From: Cryptomeria japonica | Lineage: Eukaryota > Streptophyta > Pinopsida > Cupressales > Cupressaceae | Assembly: GCF_030272615.1 (NCBI RefSeq) | Contig: NC_081410.1 | Coordinates: 254,249,533 to 254,313,532 of the forward strand | Length of the DNA: 64,000 nt | Direction of reading: 5' to 3' | Part shown: piece by piece, positions 11,051 to 23,171 of the stretch | Numbering within the stretch: position 1 is the stretch's first letter | Layout: every line of letters begins with the position of its first letter | Translations under genes and position numbers: made by a program | Notes under the pieces: model-generated | Seen by the model: the letters and a program-made list of their open reading frames with translations, nothing else | What the model was told of the DNA's origin: nothing | The model's database searches: none

Positions 11051-12300
11051 TAGGTTCCTCGAGCTAATCCCCATCTTGTGTTGATAGCTGATATGCTCCT
11101 AATCCAAATATTGTTGTGACCACAAATGGACCTAACTAGTTTGGTTCAAACTTTCCTTTATTTTCTCGATCTGCCTAGTTGTGTGGATTTTCCTTTAGCA
11201 CTAGTTCTCCAACTTGAAAGATTCATGGTTTAACCTTATGATTATAGCTCCTGCACATTCTTTGTTGATATACCTTTAGATGATCAAAGGCATTTTGGCT
11301 TCGTTCATGGATTAGTTCTAACTCTTGCAGTCTAGATACTCGTTGTTCTTCATCTGGGATAAGTCCTTTTAGTGATACACGTAGAGAGGGTATCTCTACT
11401 TTGATTGGCAATATGTCTTTTGATCCATATACAAGAGAGAAAGGTGTGGCACATGTCAGTGTGCAGATATTGGTGTGGTAGGCCTAGAGAGCAGGGTTCA
11501 GTTGAATATGCCAATCTTTCCCAGCATCGTTCACTGTCTTTTTGAGGATTTTCAGAATAGTTTTGTTAGATGTTTCTACCCATTTCCCTATGGATAGTAT
11601 GGTGTGGAGTATCTATGCTAGATTTTGACCTTCTCACATAGCTCTTGTACATCCTGATTCTTGAATGGTCGCCCATTATCCGTGATAATGGTCATTGGTA
11701 TTCCATAGCGGCAGATGATGTAATTCAAGATAAATGTAGCAATATGTTTTCCTATGATATTGATGAGAGGTATAGTCTCAATCCATTTTGTAAAATATTC
11801 TATAGCTACAAGGATGAATTTTTTGACCATTAGATGAAGAAGGATTTATCTTTCCTACTAGATCAAGACCCCATTGGCAAAAAGGCCAAGATTTTTCTAA
11901 AGCATGAAGTTCTTGTGCTAGTGCATGAATCAGATTACCATGGATCTAACATTGTTTGCATGTTCTTGCTATCTGAAAAGAATCTTGTTCCATAGTTAAC
12001 CAATAATAGCCCAAGCGTATGAGTTTTTTTGAAAGGGTAAGACCACTTGAATGAGTGCCACAAATGTTGTTATGGACTTCATGTAAGGCCTTCTCAGATT
12101 CTTCTTGTTTGAGACATCATAAGAGGGTACCATCTAGACCTCGTTTAAACAAGGTATCTGTGACGAGAGTAAAATGGGAGGATTGGCAAATAAAGTTTCT
12201 CTTTTGGTTCTTTGATAAGTCAGGAGGTAAGATGCTATCTTTTAGGTATGTGTAAGTTTTGCCATAGCGGGAGGAATTATGTCCAATAAGCTAACAGATG
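11050..12300 (-). pseudogene. Tat-type integrase, frameshifted and with stops
   Basis: Minus-strand pieces follow integrase order. An H2C2 zinc domain (HEVHNNICGTHSSG ... TCKQC) is near 12080-11945. The core has WGLDLVGKI (first Asp), ILVAIEYFTKWIETIP and ITDNGRPF (second Asp) near 11830-11640, then NKTILKILKKTVND near 11540. The C-terminal part at 11411-11223 has ERSQNAFDHLKVYQQRM, followed by a GELVLKENPHN-like part. Several stops and at least one frame change separate the pieces. Integrase joins the cDNA to target DNA; this copy cannot encode an intact enzyme. Confidence 0.85.
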
Positions 12301-12369
12301 GTTTGGGAATCAGGATGATTATAGGCAAGATGAAACAACTCTTCTACCAGGAATTCATAACACTGTTGA

Positions 12370-12845
12370 TTTTCCTGTGTCTACAATAGAGAAGCAAGTG
12401 TAGCCATGGCGTCTGCTGCTTTATTATCATTTCTTGGAATCTATTCAAAAGTTATTTCTACAAAGTACTTCTTGATATCATCCACTATCTTTTTATAAGG
12501 CATGAGCTTTTCATCCTTTGTTTGATAGTCATCATTGGTTTGACTGATGATGAGTTGAGAGTCTCCAAAGACCTGAAGTTGTTTAATGTTCCATTCTACA
12601 ACCATTTTGATACCTGTTACCAATGCTTCATACTCTGTGGTATTATTGGTGCATGGAAAGATTAATTTGTATGCTTTCAGGATTGTATGACCTTGTGGTG
12701 TGATGAATAGAATGCTTGCTCCTGATCCATGTTGTGTATATGAACCATCAAAGTATAGCTGCCATGCTTTTGTTGTAACTGTTAGGATATCAGCATCAAG
12801 AAATTCAACCTATAAAGGATGGTCATCTTGAAGTGGTGCCTCTGC
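12370..12845 (-). pseudogene. Second, archaeal-type RNase H of the Tat element
   Basis: After the ordinary Ty3 RNase H there is a second RNase H fold: WQLYFDGSYTQHGSGAS (first Asp), NNTTEYEALVTGIK (Glu), LQVFGDSQLIISQ (Asp) and PRNDNKAADAMATL (last Asp). All four catalytic positions are present. Single stops lie near 12813 and 12440. A duplicated RNase H of this type is the hallmark of the plant Tat lineage. Confidence 0.88.
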
Positions 12846-12863
12846 TAGTTGATTTGCAATGAT

Positions 12864-14429
12864 TTATCCTTTGATAGATTTTCTGTCAACATATTCGATA
12901 TCAAACTCACTTAGAATCATGATCCATTTTGCTAGCCGTCCTGTCAATGTTGCTTTGCTAAGTAAATATTTTAGAGGATCAATTTTAGCTATCAACTTGA
13001 TGGAGTGAGATAGTAGATAGTGTCGTAGTTCTTGAGAAGCTAAAATTACTGCCAAGCATACTTTTTCTATTGATGAATAGTTAACCTCATATCCCACTAG
13101 TGTTCTGCTGATATAGTAGATGGCTCGTTCTTTTCCTTCCTTATCCTATTATGTGATCAAAACTCCCCATGATGCTTTGGTAGTTGATACATAGAGTAAT
13201 AATGGCTTTCCTGGAATTGGTGACATTAGAACAGGTGGTTGCATGAGATATGCCTTGATCTTGTTGAATGCTTCTTCACATTGATGGTCCCATTTGAAAT
13301 TAACATGTTTGTGTAATAGATGTGTGAATGGTTGACATTTATCTACTAATTGAGCCACAAATCTTCAGATTGACTAGAGTCTGCCTTGTAGTGATCTTAG
13401 TTGACTAATATTCTTGGGAGATGTCATTTCCATGATTGCTTTAACCTTAGTTGGATCTACTTCGATTCCTCTTGCTGAACCAATGTATCCCAATAGCTTT
13501 CCTGAAGTAACACCAAAGGCACATTTCTTAGGGTTTAGCCTTAGCTTGTATTGTTCTAAACTATCAAAGATCTTTTCCAGTATCTCTATATGTTCTTCTT
13601 TGTTGTAGGATTTAGCTAATATGTCATCCACATAGTCTTCCATAAATGTATGCATCATGTCATGAAATATAGTTTTCATAGCTCTTTGATATGTAGCACC
13701 TGCGTTCTTTAATCCAAAAGGCATGATGTTCCAACAGAAAGTACCCCATGGACATGTGAAAGTTGTTTTTTCTTGATCTTCGAGTGCTATGTTGATATGA
13801 TTGTATCCAGAGAAACCATCCATTAGAGAAAATAGGGAGTGTCCAGCAGTTAAATCTACAATGATGTCGATGTTAGGCAAAGGAAAGTCATCCTTTGGAC
13901 ATGCGCTATTAAGATCTCTAAAGTTTGTGCATATTATGATACTTTTATCTAGTTTTGAAATAGGAACGATGTTGGATACCCATTGAGGATATGCTACAGA
14001 TCTGATGAATCCGACATCTAGTAATTTCTTTAGTTCTGCCTTGACTAGAAGAGCAATATGAGGATGCATTTTTCTTAATTTCTGTTTGACTGGTTTGGCT
14101 CCTGGACTAACATTCAAGTGATGCATAATAAGCTCTGGATCTAACCCTGGCATGTTTGCATATGACCAGGCAAAATTGATTTGCCATCTTTTGAAGAATT
14201 CCATATATTGTTGCATTTCTTCTTTGGACAGAGAAGTCGTTGGATGAAGAATCTTTGGTTGCTCAGTTGTGCCGATGTTAACTGCCTCTGTTGGTTCGAT
14301 CAAAATGGATGACCTTTCTTGATAGTGCTCAGGTAAAGTGTCAAATCTCCCATCTTTCAGTGCCTCAAGGAGGTTTTCACCGTTAGATGTGTCCATTCTT
14401 TTTACTTTTTCCTGATCTAATGTTGCCAA
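12864..14429 (-). pseudogene. Tat-type reverse transcriptase and first RNase H
   Basis: The frame 14429-13374 is open for 351 codons. It carries the RT motifs VGFIRSVAYPQWVSNIVP, CTNFRDLNSACPKDDFPLP, SLMDGFSGYNHI (catalytic Asp), FGLKNAGATYQRAM and the paired-Asp box YVDDILAKS. The RNase H continues in two pieces, 13358-13149 (FKWDHQCEEAFNKIK) and 13097-12864 (EVNYSSIEKVCLAVI; ELRHYLLSHSIKLI), separated by stops. It is the best-preserved part of the Gypsy element. Confidence 0.92.
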
Positions 14430-15700
14430 TAAATGGTTTCAACATTAGACTTGATATTATTTTCTTTATTTTCACTTTTGTGACTAGGAGATTTGGCACC
14501 CACTTGACTAGAAGATGTGTTCCTGAAATTCCTGGTGAGAGTTGTTACAGGTTCGATTGCATTAAGATATATGGATATGGCATGGTCATTTGAAAAGGTA
14601 TCAATGGCAGTATTTCTTTCATTTTCCCAATCAATAAGCTCAAGGTGGATTAAAGGTAAAGGGTCTTTAGATTGGTATGTTTCGAGGGTTTCAAGAGTCA
14701 TGATGGATGTATCAAATTTTTTTTTATGTATGTCGATGTCTAGGATGGTACTTGCATCAGAATGACCACATGTAAGAAGTTCTTGATTGTCCTCGGTTAA
14801 GTCCAAGTTAGCCAAATGTGATTCTAATTCAAGTGAACTAGTTCCTGATGTTTGTCCTGTATACGTGTGAACTGCATCAACTTCTACATCTTCTTCAAAG
14901 CATTTTTCTTCAACTGATTCTTCAGAGTGATAGGAATCCCATTCCCATTCACTAGAATCTATATCACTTGCAGCTTGCAGTCTACAGATTTGGTCATATA
15001 ACATTTCTTCCACTTTTCTGGCTATACTTTTCCTTCTTTCATAATCAACCTCTTCAGGACTGAGATTGAGTTTTGTCAACTTTTCTATGAGTTCTCCTAG
15101 ACTTATATTAGCTTCTTTCTTGTTTTGATTGAGATTTAATGCTTCTTGAGAGATGCTTTTAGTTTGTTTCTCTTTTTGATTTGAATCTTGCTTCTTTTGC
15201 CATTTTGTGTTTGCTTGTGCTTGTTGCTTAGCTAATTTTTCTTCCCTTCCAATTGCCAGTTGTTCTTGTTTGTTTTCATATTCCTTTTGTTGTTGATTAA
15301 AACATGTTTCTTCCGATAGAGTGACTTGTCCATACCCTAAGCCTATTTTGTCATTGGTCTGCTGAGTGTAAGGTTGAATAGGTTCGGAGATACCTTTTTT
15401 TTTTTTCCTATAGGACCTGTTTCAGTATATCCCATTCTTATAAGAATGTTAAATCCTTTTCCATATTTTTCTGTAGGTATTGTGACATTGTTGACCTTTT
15501 GTTGAACTTCTTCATATTTTATAGCCACTGTAGCACATCTTTGTCTTTTGTTTCCTCTGATAAGGTTCCAGCACTAATGAATGCTCCATCAAATATCGGA
15601 AGATGTTTCACAATTGGTTGTTGTTTAGAGTTTGATGGTTTTCCCAAGGATTTAGGAGAAAGTGGTAATTGCGATATTGAGTATTCTCCATTCCCTCAGT
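14417..15700 (-). pseudogene. Spacer between protease and RT, with G-patch-like motif
   Basis: From 15528 to 15343 the translation has YGKGFNILIRMGYTETGPIG followed by a Lys run, matching the Gly pattern of a G-patch. From 15079 to 14417 there is an acidic Ser/Glu-rich stretch with no known fold; it overlaps the RT frame by a few bases in another frame. G-patch motifs after the protease are known in some retroelements. The linker in between (15080-15340) is Gln/Lys-rich and broken by stops. Confidence 0.6.
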
Positions 15701-15707
15701 CTCTTAG

Positions 15708-16307
15708 CTACATTTGTTTCTCCATGCTTGATAAAATTGATCCAAATGATTGTTCTTTGGATTTTGTGCTCGTAGATGATACCTCCTTGTTATGTGGAAC
15801 AATTACTTCTTGACCCATTTTTAGATTGCTGTAATATTGGAATGGATTTGCATCTGCAGAGATTGTGATTTCTTGTCCCTCGTAGGGAGATTTGACACAT
15901 TGATGATATGTTGATGGTACAACTTGTAAGTCATGTATCCATGGTATCCCTAGGAGTACATTATATGATAATTCCAAGTCTAGAACTTGGCATGCTATGT
16001 CTTTTTGTAGAGGTCCCACTTTGATGGGTAGTATCAAAATTCCCTTGGAGTAACATTATTCTTCATCATAGGCTTTTATAGTGATCCTATTCCAGACATC
16101 AACTGCATCTTCTGAATATCCTAAGGCATGAACAAGACTTAATGAGAAAATATTTAGGCCAGCTCCACCATCTATTAGAACACACTTAACTCGCATTTTG
16201 TGGATGAGGACTTCGATATGTAAGGGAGCATTGTGAGGGTGTTTTAAGGACATGTCATCTTCTTCAGTGAATGACAAGCAATGAGGGGTTGTAAGGTGTC
16301 CCGCCAT
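15708..16307 (-). pseudogene. Tat-type aspartic protease region
   Basis: The frame 16307-16056 has the active-site stretch VLIDGGAGLNIFSLSLV, and 16037-15708 has the later protease part LDLELSYNVLLGIPWIHD. Together they match the retropepsin region between zinc finger and RT in Tat elements. A short interruption separates the two frames. The protease would cut the polyprotein. Confidence 0.82.
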
Positions 16308-16433
16308 GGTCTGGAATTGGTCGATATCAAGATCTTTGGATACTGTGGTATCTACTAATGCTCATTTAATAATTTCCTTGTGTGCAAGTGAAAGTTTTAA
16401 AAGCTCCAAGATGTATATTTGTGCGGGTGTTTT

Positions 16434-16883
16434 CTACAATTGTTCCACTAGATTGTATTGTTTTTTTGTAGCAGATGATGCATTTGTTGTAGGACCTGGC
16501 AAAACAAATTTGGATTTTCTTCTTGTGATAACCTGAGCATGTGCTTGATTTTGTTGTTGTTTAACTACAATCACATTCACCACATTGTCATATGTATGAG
16601 CGTAGTTTACCTTCTCTTTACCCTTACCATTGTTTTTTGTTGATGATTCACCTTTCTCATAGTTTGGAAGTGGAGTTTTAAAAGCAGTATGAGATTCATT
16701 TGTTGTATGTCCATCCATAGTTATTACTCCATTATCAATCATATCATGTATGATATGTTTCAACTTCTGACAACTATCTATGTGATGTCCCTTGTTTCGA
16801 TGGAAATTGCAATATTGATTATCATTCCACCAAGGTGGTTTGATTTGAGGTTTGTAGTTCCTTTCTTCTAGTAAAGTGATCAA
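16434..16883 (-). pseudogene. Gag C-terminal zinc-finger segment
   Basis: Near its N-terminus is YCNFHRNKGHHIDSCQKLK, the atypical Cys/His motif of Tat gag proteins. A Lys/Asn-rich linker with NNGKGKEKVNYAH and ITRRKSKFVLPGP follows. The frame is open for 149 codons. It lies between the gag capsid part and the protease. Confidence 0.78.
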
Positions 16884-17030
16884 TTTGTTTGCAATAAGTG
16901 TCTTTAGTGCTGACCCAAGGGGTTCACCAATGTTTGTAAATTGTCTTCAAAAGAAAGTTTTGATCGTTTCTCTTTGGTGATTGTTGTTTTGTTGTGATGT
17001 TGCTGAGTGAGTGGATAAATTAAAAATTGG

Positions 17031-18311
17031 TTAATTTGGTTTTACATTGTTGTTATCCACTATTCCATCATTGAAGACATTTCGATTTCTATTCCAAAAC
17101 TTTGGTTTATCATTGTGGTTGTTAGGAGGATAGACTCCTTCTTTGTATATTTTCAAATCACCTTTCTTTATCATGGCTTCCTCCATTCTGATTCCATTAT
17201 CAATCATTTTTCCAAAAATTTGATTTCCTTGCATTTTTAAGTAATAACTCATTTGATCATTTAAGTTGTCGATGAATATGTCCATTTTTTCATACTCTGG
17301 CACTGTACAAGGATACCACGAAGCTAACCATCTCCATCGTTGTAAAAATGTCATGAAAGGTTCTCCACTCTTTTGTTTGGCGTTACATAGGTCTAGCATT
17401 GTTACTTCATGTTGTATGTTGTAAGAGTATTGTGAGACAAACTTATCCACCAATTCTGAAAATGATCTGATTCCCGATGGAAGTTTGGAGAACCATTCTA
17501 TAGCTAGTCCAGTTAAGCTTTTCGGAATAGTCTCATTAAGTAGGTATCCTCATGTGCAAACTCCATACTCATTGTGCAAAATTCTCGTATATTATCTTGA
17601 GGGTCAGTGCTTCCATCATATTTTTCATATCTAGGAGTTTCAAAAATTATAGGAAATGGTATCATGTTTAGGTTTTTGTCAAATGGATAAGGACAGATTT
17701 CTTGAAGTGAGTATCATCTAACATTTCCTCTTTGCATATCTTGAATTTGTGTTTGCATTGCTTGTAGTTGTTGTGTGATATTTGTGATAGGATTACCGAC
17801 ATGATTTGTTCTCACATAACCTTGATTTGGTATTCTAGGAGGATCTGGATCTCTTCTTGTTTCATCTGTACCCCTTCTTGTATCTTCATTTGATTGGATG
17901 TTATTCAGGATTTCTACTTCATCTCTTCTAGGTATGTAAGTTTCTTTATTGGTTCTGGTGTTATTTGGGAATTGATGTGTCATTCATGCAGAGACCAAAG
18001 ATGTCCTCATATTGTTCATTATTAGGGGGAGGATCACTTTTCTTTTGTGTTAATCTATTTACATCAAAATCTTGGGGAAGTGTAGCACCAGATTTGGCTA
18101 ACATTAGGAAGTATTTTTCTTTTTCTTCCTCTAATAATTTTTGCATAAATTTGTCAAATTAAGGATCCTTTTTTATGTCTCTGATGTTTTGTTCTGTTAT
18201 TTCTCCTTCAACTTGTATTTCATTTTCATGTTCCATGATTGTGATTGTTTCCAATGTTTCGATTTTTGTCTCTATGATTCTTTGTCTCCGAGCTCTAGTT
18301 AGAATGGGCAT
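17031..18311 (-). pseudogene. Tat-type gag
   Basis: The likely start is the ATG at 18309-18311 (MPILTRARRQRIIE). An in-frame TAA near 18162 and a frameshift near 17970 break it. The capsid part at 17453-17031 has MVDKFVSQYSYNIQHEV, ESGEPFMTFLQRW-type sequence and DNLNDQMSYYLKM, as in Retrotrans_gag. The segment 17983-17714 is Arg/Asn-rich with a Gln-rich coiled end. Gag forms the particle. Confidence 0.82.
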
Positions 18312-20400
18312 ACACGTGTGTTATTTTGTTTAGGATTCGATTGTCCAAAATTTTGTTTTGATAAGTGATCAACAGTTAATTTCAAGGCAATAGAGTGATA
18401 TGACACTAAAAGAGAATTCAAGTGTTTAAAATTTTTGCAAGTTTTTTGATCTTTGGTTTAAGAGTGCAATGATGGTGATTTGATAAGAACCAAGTCCAAT
18501 AAGAATGATATATCCTATGATGTGGGACAAGGTTATCCTGACCAAACGTTTTAGTTTCATGATAAAGGATGATTGATCCTGATGAGAAACTATGTTTGAG
18601 TGATCAATTTATCAAAGAGGGTTATAATGCACTTTGAGATATTTAGATCTTGAACTTGTTAAGGGTGAGCACTTTGAAAATATTAAGGTGTATATTTCTA
18701 AAGTCTAATTTTGATGGATGATAACTTGACCAACTGAACCAAGATGACAATCTAAGCACAGATTGATAGATAACAGTTGTCTATGTTTACTGCAAATTGA
18801 TCAGGCAAAAATGACAAATCTGAAATAGGCATGTAAGACACAGTTCTGGACTGACAAATGCAGAGTTTTGTACAACAGGATATGCAGTTTAGAATGACAC
18901 AAGATATGAGTCTATACGAAAAAGCAGAAGTTTTCATGTGAAAATAAGAGGCTCGTACAACTCACTTTTATGAACCATACAACAAAATAGCTGACTTGTG
19001 CGACACAGAATGTTGTGTAGTACGACACAAGATTTTATGCAAACAGGTTCATACGACAGAGACCCTAACTCGTACAACAGATAACAGAGTAGAGATAGAA
19101 ATGTTTGTTTGGTTGAATTTTGATAACTGAAGTTTAATGTTTTGTTTATGTCTTCCAGTTTTTGGATGTTTGATTTGTTGATTTAGGGATGAATACACAA
19201 CAAACACATGATATGATAAGTGACTCCAAGCATGCTAAACCCTAAGGAAGATGGTTGAGAATGAAAACCTTTGCTTGTTGAATTAGGTACACACCCAATA
19301 GCTAATCAGAATATGGCTATTGAGTCTCACACAATGGATTCTCAATGCCGTATTATCTTACTCCAAATGCTAATGGGGGCACAATATGGCAAGTGTCTTC
19401 GAAGAGTTACTATCTCTCTTGCACAAAGATTATCACCCTTTTGGAGGTGAATCAGGTAGCTTCTATTTTAACAGGTACTAGTAAGGGATCCATTCAGCGC
19501 GTCAGGGTATAAACTCAATTAAGAGGTCTCCCAGCCTTGAAAACCAAGGTTTGATATACTTGAAGGTACGGAGGAGAGCTATTCCCGAGCAATGTCATTG
19601 CTTTGATTCTCATCAAAAACACATTTATTTTATAGTGGGTTGGATTACTTGGCATTAGTCGTTCCCACTTAGGTTGTTCCCCTCTCACCGACCTTAATGG
19701 TTGAGAGTTATTACCCCTCGGGAAGGCAGGTCTGCTAAAGAAATGCACTAATGAAAGCAAAAGATGAGTCTAGCTTTCTGATCACCTAAGAAAGGTGAGA
19801 GCATACTCGCCTATCATCAAAGACATGAAATACATGATTGTTCATTTCCTTTAGCAAAATCAAAGTGTGCCTAGAAAACTTTAATGAATACACAAAGTTT
19901 AGTCAGATTCATAGGCAACTTGCAAAATAGATCCATTAGTAGTCATTGATTGGTTTTTGAATTATGTCTTTGACAAGCGTATCTTCTTAAATCGTCCTAC
20001 AAAAAAGAGTTAGGTTGCCAAAATCTCATAAATAGATCAGAGTTAGCATTAGAAAATCTTGGATTAAAACCAAAAAACCCTAAAATGCAGTCTGTTAAAA
20101 ATTGCAGATACAGAGACTCGTATGACACAATTTTCCAGTTAGCATGACAGAACTTTAGATTTTGCATAGAGACCAAAATGAACTCGTACGACATAGGATT
20201 TGCAGCCAGAAATTCGTATGACACACATTTAGCTCTCGTACGACAATGCAAATCAGTTCGTATGACACAGGATGAGGTTTCATACCAGACTAAAAGGTAG
20301 TTCATATGAGTTGGAAAATCAACTCGTACGACATTCTGATTCGGGTCCGACGAAGATAGATGTTTGTTGAAGCTTGAGAGGCCGAAAATGATGATTTCAG
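18312..20400 (-). other. Long 5' leader of the Tat element with dispersed palindromic repeats
   Basis: No coding motif was found between the PBS and gag. Two stretches (18830-19085 and 20105-20335) carry many copies of a TCGTACGACACA-like word. Leaders of about 2 kb occur in Tat elements. Confidence 0.7.
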
Positions 20401-20417
20401 CCCCACGGTGGGCACCA
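20401..20417 (-). other. Primer-binding site of the Tat element
   Basis: The minus strand reads TGGTGCCCACCGTGGGG, three bases from the 5' LTR end. The TGGNGCCCACNGTGGGG pattern is usual in Tat-type elements. I have not assigned the tRNA. Confidence 0.8.
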
Positions 20418-20420
20418 AAA

Positions 20421-21532
20421 TGTCATGCTCTGTGAAGTGTACATGTACATGCAAACACAATGCACTTAATAAATCATTACAAGAAATGGTTAGTGAATTA
20501 AATCAAAGAAAGGAAAAACCATAGCTAAGAGATCTATCGCCTCCTAGTAAATGTGAGTATGAATTTTTCTCTCAGATCTTGGTATGCAAACTCCAGTGAC
20601 TTGACTACACATAAATGGAGGATTTAAATGATGAAGATGCATGATCTAGCAATGATAGCATTATTAAGCTACATGATTTCATGATTATTCTAGAAAATAG
20701 GCTAGAATGAAGATGCAATTAAGCTAAGATTTGAACATGATAACATTGCTAAAATGATAAACTATAAACTAGATGCCTATAGTAACAATGCTTGAATGCA
20801 AATGAGATGAATCAATTGATATGCAAAAAATGATATGAAATTGGGACCCTTTGTGCTCCAAAATTAGGTCTATTTATAAGATTTCCCAAGGCTAGGGATA
20901 ATGTGGCATGAATCAACGGTCGAGATTTGATCTGAGGATATCAATGGTTAAATTGGAGGTGGGTTGAGAAGAGGTTGGATGAAAGGGGACAATTGGTGGT
21001 AGGTAGGAAAATGGGCTGGATGAAAGGGAACAATGTCATCTCCATGGTGACAAGTGTCAAGAAGCTTCTAGAAGAGGTTAGATGAAAGGGAACACTTAGT
21101 GACAAGTGTCACAAAGCTTTGTTCATGAGAGAGGAAAGTGGTCAAGGAAAGGGAACATGGGTAAATGGAATGGGTTAGGTTAGAAGGGCTTAGGCTAGGT
21201 GGTTAAAAGTTAGGAGAATTTGAATTTAAAAACTCAAATAATAGGAAAAGGCTAATTAATTTCAACAACTCATGAATTTGATTTATTTTAATTAATTAAA
21301 GGATTTAGAAGAAATGAATTTGATGGGGGGAGGGATTAATTAATTTGAATTAATTAATTAAAGTGGATTATTGAAATGAACCTATTAAATAAATCCTTCG
21401 ATTTATTAATAAGTAGATGAAAAGGGAAATTTAATCAAATTGCTTAGTGAATTGAATTAAATTGGGGAGGGAGATTAATTAAATAATTGCTTATTTAATT
21501 AATTGTCTTCAGACCATTTTTAGGTGTATACA
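20421..21532 (-). repeat. 5' LTR of the Tat-type Gypsy element
   Basis: Partner of 1975-3068. It is slightly longer because of an extra AATTAATT-rich stretch near 21340-21360. It carries the TATA box at 20870-20878 and is followed by the GTACT duplication. Confidence 0.95.
20870..20878 (-). promoter_or_regulatory. LTR TATA box (5' LTR copy)
   Basis: The minus strand reads TATAAATAG, identical to the 3' LTR copy. This is the copy placed to drive the full-length transcript. Confidence 0.6.
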
Positions 21533-21537
21533 GTACT

Positions 21538-22260
21538 CTTCTAATTGCACATTTTTTTATTTTTCGAACACACTTACTGCTAGATTCACCAACAATTGAC
21601 TTCTTTGAATTCATAGAGAAAATATGTAATAAATTCCTTCTATGAAAATCTTCGCTTTGAATTTCCTGTTGCTTCTCAAATTATCTATTCTTCAACACAC
21701 AATGCCCAAACTAACCCAAAAATTAGATATTTACCTTGTTTGATGTGCATAGGGTTTTGCCGCCAAAAAATTGTCTTATCAAAGTGATATCATCCAATCT
21801 TTATAATTCAGTATACGCAATCCACCAAAGAAAATAACAACATCAACATTGTAATCATAATCCACCACATGCATCTCTTTCACTTGAGGGGGTATAAATA
21901 GATTTGTCTTTGGAAAAATCCCCCTAAGGCAAAGCTACTAATTCAATTTTCAAAGGAAGAAATACCAACATCAAACTCAAGTGCAACAAACTCAACTATT
22001 TCTTTCTTTTTCCAAACCATAGAATTATTCTTCTTAAATTCATTAGATTTCATTGAAGCATTCACATTCTTGAATTTGTTAGAAAAAATGTCCAAACTGG
22101 TTGCACTTCTGACATTTTATATTCCTCTATCCTGAATTCACCGAATTTTCTTTAGATTTGCAGTGATAAGATTTGTGACCAAATTATTACCATATGTGAT
22201 AGTAACCTTGAAAGTTCTTATTCATAAATGATCTATTTATTGTATGAACTCACAATACTA
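21538..22260 (-). pseudogene. Old Copia gag, downstream zinc knuckles
   Basis: Minus-strand translation near 22190-22080 gives a knuckle FGHKSYHC with its first Cys residues lost to stops or substitutions, then KCQKCNQFGHFF, which keeps two Cys and the His. Downstream sequence toward 21740 includes VKEMHVVDYDYNVD. The tract ends where the Gypsy element inserted at 21532. Confidence 0.6.
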
Positions 22261-23171
22261 GTTCCCACTTTTTGGTACATCCTGATTTTTGCTGAAATCA
22301 TACATTTTTTAGAAAATATAATGATTTAAGCTTTAAGAGGTCCCATTTGAAGTAATTAATTGAAGAGAGTTAGATCAAAGGCTCTTAGATAATGGAGTCT
22401 CCTTTGCATCTATCAAATGTTGATAAAAAACCAATTTTACATTAGCTTTTGGGGTTTCAAATGAATTCATTTAGAAGTTTATTTTTTTAAGTATTTAGTC
22501 CTTATTATAATCTTTCCAACTAGTATAATGTTTAATATATTTAATTTCATTAATATATTTTTGTTTTATTTCTTATGAATGTAGGTTTTTCACCAAACAT
22601 GAACTTCTTTGTTCAACGCATTGGGAAAAATATTAAACTAATTCAAACAAATTCTAAAAAATTTCTATGCCCTAGTTATTGATGTCTTCTTTCTAACAAA
22701 TAAAATAAAATAAAATTTTGATATATATAGAATAAGTTATGTGCTCAAACATACACCTATATCTATATTATAATTAGTCAAACTTCAAAACTCAATAAAA
22801 AGAAAAATATTCAACATATCACTATCAAACCAACTGCATGCCCTGGGTATTGATGTTACAAACCAAAATTCAAAAGAATTAAGCTTTCGTCATTTATACA
22901 AAAAAAAGTTATGCGTTTCTGGATGCACATCACTTTAAAAAAATGTTATTTGTTGTAAAACTCTACTTTTCGAGGGAGATGGAAAAATCAACAAAATTTT
23001 AATTTAAAAAAATTGAAAAAACTATATTTAGAATCTACAAACAAAATGTTACAAATCACTAGTTTACATCATCTTCAAACTCTTAACGGTTTAAAAGTTA
23101 TAGGCATTGGAAAGCAAAGGTTTTTTTCAAAACGTTCATCGAAGTGCCAAAGTTGGTCAAAAAGTGGGAAC
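22261..23171. mobile_element. Non-autonomous inverted-repeat DNA element
   Basis: The ends are inverted copies of GTTCCCACTTTTTG, and the interior is AT-rich with no coding frame. It sits between two runs of gag zinc knuckles of the old Copia, so it looks inserted there. Flanks CACAATACTA and CAGTATTCTA are similar but not identical, so a decayed 8- to 10-bp target duplication is possible. Length and TIR would fit a MITE-like hAT or Mutator derivative; the superfamily is not resolved. Confidence 0.5.

Larger units (their letters stand above)
1975..21532 (-). mobile_element. Ty3/Gypsy Tat-lineage LTR retrotransposon with nested Copia
   Basis: The element is bounded by two similar LTRs (1975-3068 and 20421-21532) and by the exact 5-bp target duplication GTACT at 1970-1974 and 21533-21537. 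On the minus strand the order is 5' LTR, PBS, long leader, gag, zinc finger, protease, spacer with a G-patch-like motif, RT, RNase H, a second (archaeal-type) RNase H, integrase, long 3' noncoding region, polypurine tract and 3' LTR. RT before integrase marks Ty3/Gypsy, and the second RNase H after the first marks the plant Tat group. Without the inserted Copia (4387-10502 plus one duplication copy) it is about 13.4 kb. Reading frames carry stops and frameshifts, so it is not autonomous now. Confidence 0.95.

Noticed and set aside
19515-20305. Coding genes in the Tat leader (81 and 102 codons, minus)
   Set aside because: Composition is noncoding-like, the second is built from the TCGTACGACA repeats, and no motif is visible.
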